A DNA stretch of 15,967 nucleotides from an uncultured Mediterraneibacter sp. (GTDB lineage Bacteria; Bacillota; Clostridia; Lachnospirales; Lachnospiraceae). The translations under genes were made by a program, and so were the position numbers. The notes under the pieces were generated by a model. That model worked only from the letters and a program-made list of their open reading frames with translations. It did not search any database and was not told the DNA's origin. The stretch lies in the NCBI RefSeq assembly GCF_934309415.1, contig NZ_CAKRDI010000047.1, forward strand, positions 1 through 15,967, written 5' to 3'. Every line of letters starts with the position of its first letter. The first letter of the stretch is position 1. Of the stretch, positions 7,826 through 13,613 are shown piece after piece.

Positions 7826-9085
7826 CTACAATTTATTTTTATAGACTTCTCCATCCTTCATAACCAGAAGAATCTTTTCCGTATCTCCCAGTATATCGAG
7901 ATCTTCCACCGGATTTCCTTTTGTAATCACGATATCGGCATAAGAACCTTCCTCAAGCAGTCCAATCTTTCCATCTGAATATGGATTCTGATAGGTTGTC
8001 AGTTTTGTAATCTCATGAAAGTTACCGGTCGCTGCCAGTAAACCTTTATAAGATCCAAACCGTTTCTTATATTCTGTGAAATCCAGACTTGCTCTTGGCT
8101 CATAACCATTGTACATGATCATCAGATCGGTTCCGAAGAGAATCTTCAGGTTGTATTGATTGATCAGTTCTGTTGTCGTTTCCATCTGTGCCATAATCTT
8201 ATCGCTGCCGGATTTTTTCTTCTTTTTCTTCTGGGACGGCTGGTCGGAATATTCATCCATATGGTTCCACTTGATTTCCTCTAATGTAAACTGAGGACAA
8301 GGACTTAAGAACACTTCCTGATCCTGTATCATCTTTGCAGTCTCTTCATCCATCCAGTGACCATGTTCCAGACTCTTTACTCCTGCTCTGATCGCCCGTT
8401 TCATACAAGCCGGTGTATATAGATGAGCCAGTACATAACTTCCGTAATCTTCTGCGGTCTCTACAATCGCTTTCATTTCTTCCGGTGAAAACTGCAATGT
8501 CTCAACCGGATCACAGAGGGAACTCATCCCACCCCCTGCCATGATCTTGATCTGAGATGCTCCCAGATAGAACTGTTCTCTCACCGCTCTTCTACACTCC
8601 GCGATTCCATCACACAGCGCAACGCCTCTTGGATTTCTGTACTGAATGTCCCGGTTGATATGAGCTGCATCACTGTCTCCGTGACCACAGGTCTGAGACA
8701 GGTAATTCATACTTGGGTAAATCCTCGGTCCTCTGATCACGCCTTCATCAATGGCTCTTTTCAGTCCTGTTGTCACACTGCCCGCATCTCTTACTGTCGT
8801 AATTCCATGGTCCAGAAGCTTTCCTGCCACAACTGCTCCTACGATTGCATCGTAAGAAGCAGTTGCTCCATCTATATGTGTTTTGCCCAGATGCACATGA
8901 GCATCTGTAAGCCCCGGAATCGCATATTCACCTTTTCCATCAATGATCTGCTCAAATTGATCTGTCGCATAATCTCCTGAAAAAATCTCTGTGACCAGAT
9001 TGTCCTCAATGACAATATTCTGATACTCTTTGATCTGGGAATTCTTCCCGTCAAATACATTTACATTCTTGATTAGTTTTTTCAT
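7826..9085 (-). CDS. Metal-dependent amidohydrolase
   Basis: This 419-residue cytoplasmic enzyme of the amidohydrolase superfamily has a small beta-sandwich domain formed by both ends (KNVNVFDG near the start, ADIVITKGNPVED at 383-395) around a TIM barrel. Metal ligands are visible: H63 and H65 in DAHVHLG, K180 (probably carboxylated) in SQIKIMAGGG, H221 in LAHLYT, H241 in LEHGHW, and D320 in FGTDL. This points to a binuclear centre like that of the Xaa-Pro dipeptidase/imidazolonepropionase-like group, which cuts amide bonds. In this operon it could deacylate an N-acyl cysteine conjugate or cleave a dipeptide conjugate; this is inference. Odd is a run of six lysines (286-291) in a hydrophilic insert at about 278-300, encoded by an A-rich tract. 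The ATG at 9083-9085 follows AGAGGAAA. Confidence 0.9.
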   Translation of the reverse strand: MKKLIKNVNVFDGKNSQIKEYQNIVIEDNLVTEIFSGDYATDQFEQIIDGKGEYAIPGLTDAHVHLGKTHIDGATASYDAIVGAVVAGKLLDHGITTVRDAGSVTTGLKRAIDEGVIRGPRIYPSMNYLSQTCGHGDSDAAHINRDIQYRNPRGVALCDGIAECRRAVREQFYLGASQIKIMAGGGMSSLCDPVETLQFSPEEMKAIVETAEDYGSYVLAHLYTPACMKRAIRAGVKSLEHGHWMDEETAKMIQDQEVFLSPCPQFTLEEIKWNHMDEYSDQPSQKKKKKKSGSDKIMAQMETTTELINQYNLKILFGTDLMIMYNGYEPRASLDFTEYKKRFGSYKGLLAATGNFHEITKLTTYQNPYSDGKIGLLEEGSYADIVITKGNPVEDLDILGDTEKILLVMKDGEVYKNKL

Positions 9086-9122
9086 ACCTGTATCTTTCCT
9101 CTGCTGTCCGTCAGAATATTCT

Positions 9123-10013
9123 CTAGTTTGGAGTTGCTTTTAAATCCTCATCTGCCGGACTTGTGTCTTTACCGAAGTAATTTGTAAGAATCTCTGCAAG
9201 AGTTCCGTCTTCTTTGATTTCCAAAAGTGCCTCATCTACATCTTTTCTCAGAGCGTCTCCTTTTTCATTCTTCTGGAAGAGGAAGTAGGAGCTGTTATGA
9301 GGACTGATGAATTCCTGTGTATCAGCATCGATTGTATTTCCTGCCAGATCATTTTCCAGTCCAAATTCTCCAACCAGTGTATCGAGAATCGGTCCATCAT
9401 CAATGGCAACATCTGTCTTTCCGTCTACAATGTTCTGGAATTTCACCTGAAAATCAGAATCGGAATATACGATATTGATCTGGTGATCTGGATTTTCTTC
9501 ATTCCAGTGTTCTAATGCAAGTGCTTTATTGCTTCCTGCTGATACTTCTGTCTTATATCCTCTGTCTGCAAGATCCTGAAGACCTGTCAGCGGTTTATCA
9601 TCTTTTCTCTGGATATATACGTCATATCCTGTTTTATACGGCAGGCTGTAGTAGTATAACTCTCCACGCTCATCTCTCCATGCATAGTTATTTACTGCCA
9701 GATCATAGAGATCACTTGTCAGTCCTGTCAGTGGATCATCTGTCTTGATGATGTCCAGTTTATACTGTGGAAGCTTGTCAAAGATTGCTTTCAGGATTTC
9801 AATATCACTTCCTCCAATCTCACTGTTCTCATCTACTACCATGTATGGAGCCGGGCTTCCTGTTGTGGCTACTCTGACTGTAGTAACATCGGAATCTGCT
9901 GATTTATCTGTATCAGATGCTGAAGCTGTAGATCCGCATCCTGTCACACTGGAAATCAATGCTGCTGTTACTCCTAAAGTTGCGATGGCTCTCTTTAAAA
10001 TCTTATTTTTCAT
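9123..10013 (-). CDS. Amino acid ABC transporter substrate-binding lipoprotein (cystine-type)
   Basis: This 296-residue extracytoplasmic solute receptor captures the substrate for the ABC importer. The start is placed at ATG 10011-10013, because GAGGAGG lies about 9 bases upstream; an in-frame ATG ten codons earlier (10043) would put that site inside the gene. The N-terminus is a lipoprotein signal peptide: KILKR, a hydrophobic core, then VTGC, whose cysteine (residue 26) would be lipid-modified. A Ser/Thr/Asp-rich linker follows, then a family 3 periplasmic-binding fold (VRVATTGSPAPYMVVDEN, GGSDIEILKAIF, DPLTGL, YDLAVNNYAWRDER). The DPLTGL-YDL-R-Y-S-PY pattern resembles TcyJ/TcyK cystine receptors. 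It lies between the first GST-like gene and the amidohydrolase, apart from its permease and ATPase but in the same operon. Substrate is inferred. Confidence 0.92.
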   Translation of the reverse strand: MKNKILKRAIATLGVTAALISSVTGCGSTASASDTDKSADSDVTTVRVATTGSPAPYMVVDENSEIGGSDIEILKAIFDKLPQYKLDIIKTDDPLTGLTSDLYDLAVNNYAWRDERGELYYYSLPYKTGYDVYIQRKDDKPLTGLQDLADRGYKTEVSAGSNKALALEHWNEENPDHQINIVYSDSDFQVKFQNIVDGKTDVAIDDGPILDTLVGEFGLENDLAGNTIDADTQEFISPHNSSYFLFQKNEKGDALRKDVDEALLEIKEDGTLAEILTNYFGKDTSPADEDLKATPN

Positions 10014-10080
10014 AATGTTGTTCCTCCTCAGTCTTTCTTCCAATTCTTTTCTTCTTTCTCTCTTTTCTTGTAATTCTTTT

Positions 10081-11298
10081 TTATAATTTATCTTTCAGTG
10101 GATTAATGGATGCATCCACAGATAAAGTTCCGTTTTTCGGATTTCTGTCTTCCCAGTTCGGACTATTCCAGATTGTCTTTGAAATTTCTCCTGCATATTC
10201 TTCATAGGTCTCTCCCTTCGGGTGGCGAAGGAATAATTCATCCGGTGTCTTGCTGAGTTTTGCTCTCTCTCCGTCATATGCCCAGAGCTTTTCAAAATCA
10301 ACTTTCGGAAGGATTCTTTCATGATATGGTCTGAAGAATTCTCCGTCCGGCACTTTATCTGTCTCGGCAAGTGTTCTTGCATTACTGTTATTATGGAATG
10401 CCGGGATTGTATTCAGCTCTCTGATGTATCCCCAGATATTCTCATACTCACGAAGTGGACGGATCGGACCTACATTTCTGTAATATCCCACATCCCAGCG
10501 GACAAATGTTACATATGCTCTCACATCACTGTCTGTAATGTAATCTCCAAAAAGGAATCGGTTCGTTGCAAGACGCTGATCCAGTTTTTCAAGAGATTCT
10601 TTAAAATCTTCGTAAGCTTCATCATAGGCCTCCGGTGACTGACAGAATGCCATACGGTAATGTGCATTGTTGATATGTGGAAACAGCCAGTCATTGAATT
10701 CGTCGATCTCTTTTCTGAATTTCTTCGGATAAAGATCCGGTGCATCTTCCGGCTGAAATGGTCTGAACTGTACTTCCAGGTAATTCGTCAGTCTGTGGTA
10801 ATCATTGTTTACGGCTTTCTTCTCTTTCAGGTCTACGAATGTCGGTGTGGTTGCTCTTCCGGTGAATTCCGGATTTGCACGTTTGTAAAATTCACTCAGG
10901 AAATGAACTCCTGTCAGCGGATCTTTATGTTCTGGCTGATTTCCAAATCCATGTCCGTAAATATTATTTTTCCCTGAATGAGATGTTTTCTGATCTTTGA
11001 TCACATTCTGTAATCCAAGCAGATCTCTTACGATCACCGGACGGTTGGACCAGTTACATCCTGTTGCCCAGTAGATTGCATATCTGTCGGTCTCTGCTTT
11101 CAGATCTCCTTCCTTATCTCCAAACGGCTGGATAAAAGCGTTTGGCTGACGGATAAATGCTCCTGTCTCATCGATCTCTTTGATCGTCTCATTTGGTCTT
11201 GGATCAACTCCCGCCTCTTTTGCGTATCTTTCAGCTTCTTCATCTGTGTATAAATCCAGTAATTCCTCCGGACTATATTCTATTTTGCAGCAACTCAT
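10081..11298 (-). CDS. Glutathionyl-hydroquinone reductase-like GST-fold protein
   Basis: This 405-residue protein is the single-unit relative of the large fusion at 3765-5627. After an N-terminal segment of about 40 residues comes the family core: GAFIRQPNAFIQPFG (46-60), a thioredoxin half with the likely active-site C81 in CNWSNR, a cis-Pro region ATTPTF (149-154) and NNDY (164-167), then an all-helical C-terminal domain with RFLFGDYITDSDVRAYVTFVRWD and GYIRELNTIPAF. Family enzymes reduce glutathionyl-hydroquinones by attack of the cysteine on the thioether. Here CPWA is CNWS and the NES motif is NDY, as in the partner fusion, so both belong to one divergent subgroup and may use another thiol. 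The start has a good GGGAGG site. A short upstream frame ends in an ATGA overlap with its start codon. Confidence 0.88.
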   Translation of the reverse strand: MSCCKIEYSPEELLDLYTDEEAERYAKEAGVDPRPNETIKEIDETGAFIRQPNAFIQPFGDKEGDLKAETDRYAIYWATGCNWSNRPVIVRDLLGLQNVIKDQKTSHSGKNNIYGHGFGNQPEHKDPLTGVHFLSEFYKRANPEFTGRATTPTFVDLKEKKAVNNDYHRLTNYLEVQFRPFQPEDAPDLYPKKFRKEIDEFNDWLFPHINNAHYRMAFCQSPEAYDEAYEDFKESLEKLDQRLATNRFLFGDYITDSDVRAYVTFVRWDVGYYRNVGPIRPLREYENIWGYIRELNTIPAFHNNSNARTLAETDKVPDGEFFRPYHERILPKVDFEKLWAYDGERAKLSKTPDELFLRHPKGETYEEYAGEISKTIWNSPNWEDRNPKNGTLSVDASINPLKDKL

Positions 11299-11504
11299 AT
11301 TTCTGTACCTCCCTGTATTTCATCTTTTCTTAATTTCGTTTTTCTTATGTTTTCATTTATGTGAACAGAGCTGTTTTCCTGTATCTGATTCTTTGGATGT
11401 TCTGGAAAATCATGCTCTGTATCATCCTTGATTGCTTCTGAAAAATTATTGTTGCAATCTGCATCTCCTGCTTTGCGGTGTATTTTAATTTTTTCTGATA
11501 TATA
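11299..11504 (-). other. Leader between yezD hairpin and the first GST-like gene
   Basis: A 74-codon frame starting at ATG 11517-11519 runs through this stretch and ends in ATGA overlapping the GST start codon. Its product would be very hydrophilic and I recognise no family. Its start lies inside the hairpin stem and has only a weak ribosome site, so I do not call it a gene, though the ATGA overlap would suit translational coupling. No promoter is evident here, implying that the GST-like gene is transcribed from upstream of yezD. Confidence 0.35.
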
Positions 11505-11563
11505 AAAGACCAGAGGCATACCTGCGTAATATTTTTACGCTTTTGGTATAACCTCTGGTCTTT
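11505..11563 (-). terminator. Long nested hairpin: attenuator, partial terminator or processing site
   Basis: A perfect 12-bp outer stem (AAAGACCAGAGG 11505-11516 with CCTCTGGTCTTT 11552-11563) is extended by ATACC/GGTAT and GCGTAA/TTACGC to a five-base loop, about 23 pairs in all. On the minus strand the tail reads CTTTTATATAT, only moderately U-rich. It sits between yezD and the rest of the operon, about 40 bases after the yezD stop, so it could let YezD be made in excess of downstream genes or act as a switch. Confidence 0.6.
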
Positions 11564-11601
11564 CCAGTCAGTTATATATTCGATCTTCTCACCTGACCCT
11601 T

Positions 11602-11757
11602 TCAGGTCATTCGATATTTTTCAGTTTTTTCAATTTGTACGATCTTTCCATCCTGCATGAAGATCGTCACACTGCCATACTTTACATTCTGTAAAATAGA
11701 TTCCAGTTGTTTGATATTAGTGCTGTCCAGAATCTTCTTTTTAGTTTCTTCATTCAT
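11602..11757 (-). CDS. yezD: YezD-family (DUF2292) small protein
   Basis: This 51-residue gene reads MNEETKKKIL at the start and ends TEKYRMT. The middle, ILQNVKYGSVTIFMQDGK followed by IVQIEKTEK, is the conserved block of the YezD/DUF2292 family, whose members are 50-70 residues and share the pattern (R/K)YGSVTI-QDGK-VQIEKTEK. The biochemical role is unknown. Members recur beside sulfate, cystine and cysteine metabolism genes in Firmicutes, so it is a context marker for sulfur assimilation. The ATG at 11755-11757 follows AGAGGGG at good spacing, and a consensus promoter lies about 67 bases upstream. It is the first gene of the operon, separated from the GST-like gene by a long hairpin. No membrane segment or signal peptide is present. 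Confidence 0.88.
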   Translation of the reverse strand: MNEETKKKILDSTNIKQLESILQNVKYGSVTIFMQDGKIVQIEKTEKYRMT

Positions 11758-11781
11758 CCTGCGACACCCCTCTTCTTAATT

Positions 11782-11818
11782 TCATACTATTTTGATAGGT
11801 TTTGTTTGTTTTGTATGA
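11782..11818 (-). promoter_or_regulatory. Candidate operator downstream of the operon promoter
   Basis: Just after the likely transcription start, TCATAC (11782-11787) and GTATGA (11813-11818) form an inverted repeat, and CTATTTTGATAG (11787-11798) is a smaller palindrome inside it. The position suits a repressor that blocks the consensus promoter. A Rrf2-type cysteine regulator such as CymR would fit the gene content, but I cannot match the site to a known consensus with confidence. Confidence 0.3.
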
Positions 11819-11823
11819 GTTGC

Positions 11824-11852
11824 ATTATACGCTCTGATTTTATGGTTGTCAA
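11824..11852 (-). promoter_or_regulatory. Consensus sigma-A promoter of the yezD operon
   Basis: On the minus strand TTGACA (11847-11852) and TATAAT (11824-11829) are separated by exactly 17 bases, a perfect match to the vegetative sigma factor consensus. Transcription would begin near 11816-11818, leaving a leader of about 60 bases before yezD. A promoter this strong normally needs a repressor, in keeping with the palindromes just downstream. Confidence 0.88.
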
Positions 11853-11905
11853 TTACTTTTTCATATTTTTTACTTTATACAATAATTCAGGCAAATCCTG
11901 GCATC

Positions 11906-11960
11906 TAAAAAAGCCATCACATTCAACAAGCTCTTATACAAATTTGCTGAATGTGATGAC
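11906..11960 (-). terminator. Intrinsic terminator downstream of the citrate transporter gene
   Basis: CATCACATTCA (11915-11925) and TGAATGTGATG (11948-11958) form a perfect 11-bp stem with a 22-base loop, and the minus-strand 3' side continues GGCTTTTTTAG. It lies about 190 bases after the transporter stop and separates that transcript from the yezD promoter. Confidence 0.88.
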
Positions 11961-12151
11961 CTCAAATGTACCGATTATCTTATTTCTTTTTACTTGTTAT
12001 TATCGTATTCCTACTGCTGTTTGTAGCTATGAGCCTCCCCCTCATGTTCCTTTTTCTCTCCTGCTTCTTTATAATCCTGTAAATGCAGAAGCTGCTCACA
12101 GATATTCTGCAAGCAGCTCCCGCATAAGGAAACTATGATTTTGTTATTGTT
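11961..12151 (-). other. 3' untranslated region of the citrate transporter gene with stem-loop
   Basis: AGCTGCT (12090-12096) pairs with AGCAGCT (12112-12118), and an inner CAGA/TCTG stem gives a compact hairpin with no U-tail, perhaps an RNA-stabilising or regulatory element. The transporter's reading frame also stays open for 46 codons after its TAA, to a TAG at 12011-12013, but no start codon with a ribosome site supports a separate gene there. Confidence 0.45.
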
Positions 12152-13498
12152 TTAGAAATGGATTACTCCAAGCAGTACACCTGCGATCATACACACAATA
12201 CTTACGCCCCAGATCCAGAAGAAGGATGCCTTGATGTGGTCCTTGATCTCTACACCTGCAAGTCCGACTCCAAGGAAGGTAGCCGGTACAACCGGGCTGA
12301 TGAATGTTGCACAGTTTCTACATACAACCATTGCGATTGCTGTATGTGCCGGGTTAACACCGAACTGATTTCCAATGCTGATCAGAACCGGCAACAGTCC
12401 GAAGAAGTAAGAATCTGTACAGAACAGAAGTGTCAGCGGTACAGACAGAACTCCGATGATCAGTGGGAGGAATCTTCCCATAGACTGTGGAATGAATGTG
12501 GCAAGTACATTTGCCATGTGGTTCATGATCTCAGTCTCTTCAAGTACACCAAGAAATACACCTGCTGCAAGGATGGTAGATGCCATCATCAGTGCAGGAC
12601 CTGAATGTGATTTGATGATCTTATTCTGAAGTTTTGCTCCCGGATAATTCACAAGAAGAGCAATCACACAACCTATCATAAAGATATAATAGGATGGTAC
12701 TTTCACAAAGATCAGACATACGATTACAGCCAGTGTAAGGATTGCGTTGAATGCAAACAGTTTCGGTCTTGCAAGTTCATTTGCAGGAACTTCTGCTGCC
12801 TCTTCTGTTTCTTCTGCTTCTTCCTCTTTTACAACTCCCTGAGGAGCTGAAACAGCACCAGCGCCACGTTTTTTCTCTACGAATCCCCAGAATACTGCTG
12901 TGGCAAGTGCAATCACTACTCCTACAATCTGCATTGGAAGAAGCTGTCTCCAAAGTTCGTTCGGGTCAATTCCGAGAACTGTTGCAGAACGCATTGTCGG
13001 TCCTCCCCATGGAAGCAGGTTCATAACACCCATCGCTGTTACACAGATCAGAAGCAGTGTTGTCGGACGCATGTTCAGTCTCTTATAAACTGGAAGCATC
13101 GCCGGAATTGTGATCAGGAATGTGGAAGCTCCACCTCCGTCCAGATGTCCGATCATCGCGATGATACATGTCATCAGCGCTACTCCTACTACATTACTGC
13201 CCACTTTCTTCATCAGGGCATTGATGATGCGGTCAAACATTCCCACATCTGTCATAATACCGAAGAACAGTACGGAGAAGATAAACAGCGCAGCTGTTGA
13301 ATGTACTCCTGATACACCAGAAGCAATAAAATCTCCCATCTCTTCTACAGTAAATGTTCCGGTCGCAACCAGAATCAGTGATGTAACTGTTGATACCCCC
13401 ACAAATGCAAGTGCCGGTACAGTTACGTTTCTCAGCAACAGAACAATAATCATGATAATTGTTGCAAATCCCAATACTGCAAGCATCGTTTCACTCAT
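12152..13498 (-). CDS. CitMHS-family citrate/divalent-metal:proton symporter
   Basis: This 448-residue inner-membrane transporter has about eleven or twelve spans in two halves of the ion-transporter (IT) fold, joined by an acidic cytoplasmic loop at about 208-245 (VKEEEAEETEEAAEVPANE). CitMHS signatures include IGHLDGGGASTFLIT (116-130), LLPWGGPTMR (161-170) and, in the second half, LLFCTDSYFFGLLP (357-370) and ATFISPVVPATFLG (397-410). Family members import citrate complexed with magnesium, calcium or other divalent metals, coupled to protons; which metal is used cannot be read from sequence. The ATG at 13496-13498 follows GGAAGGG. The histidine kinase ends 115 bp upstream, and the gap contains TATAAT with no good -35 box, suggesting activator-dependent transcription. 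The kinase may sense its substrate. Confidence 0.9.
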   Translation of the reverse strand: MSETMLAVLGFATIIMIIVLLLRNVTVPALAFVGVSTVTSLILVATGTFTVEEMGDFIASGVSGVHSTAALFIFSVLFFGIMTDVGMFDRIINALMKKVGSNVVGVALMTCIIAMIGHLDGGGASTFLITIPAMLPVYKRLNMRPTTLLLICVTAMGVMNLLPWGGPTMRSATVLGIDPNELWRQLLPMQIVGVVIALATAVFWGFVEKKRGAGAVSAPQGVVKEEEAEETEEAAEVPANELARPKLFAFNAILTLAVIVCLIFVKVPSYYIFMIGCVIALLVNYPGAKLQNKIIKSHSGPALMMASTILAAGVFLGVLEETEIMNHMANVLATFIPQSMGRFLPLIIGVLSVPLTLLFCTDSYFFGLLPVLISIGNQFGVNPAHTAIAMVVCRNCATFISPVVPATFLGVGLAGVEIKDHIKASFFWIWGVSIVCMIAGVLLGVIHF

Positions 13499-13613
13499 TG
13501 TTTGTTCCCTTCCTTTCTCTCCTTTTTTGTTTCGATGAGTTTATTATAGAAGGGCAAGCTTACAGACTCACATGATTCACCTTACATTTTGTTAAGATAA
13601 ACCTTTATAAACT
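13499..13613 (-). promoter_or_regulatory. Probable promoter region of the citrate transporter gene
   Basis: On the minus strand CTTCTATAATAAACTC gives a good -10 box (TATAAT) roughly 50 bases before the start codon, but no sequence resembling TTGACA lies 16-18 bases further up. The weak palindrome AACCT...AGGTT near the kinase stop codon could be a regulator site. The arrangement fits activation by a response regulator, but this is inference. Confidence 0.4.

Noticed and set aside
10014..10043. Earlier in-frame ATG for the binding lipoprotein
   Set aside because: It would place the strong GAGGAGG ribosome site within the coding region and add ten charged residues before the signal peptide.
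11295..11519. Minus-strand frame of 74 codons ending in ATGA at the GST-like start
   Set aside because: Its only ATG lies within the hairpin stem with a weak ribosome site, and its low-complexity hydrophilic product has no recognised relatives. It is kept as a note, not a gene.
12158..12604. Plus-strand open frame of 148 codons
   Set aside because: It is antisense to the CitMHS transporter and its residue make-up mirrors the opposite-strand codons.
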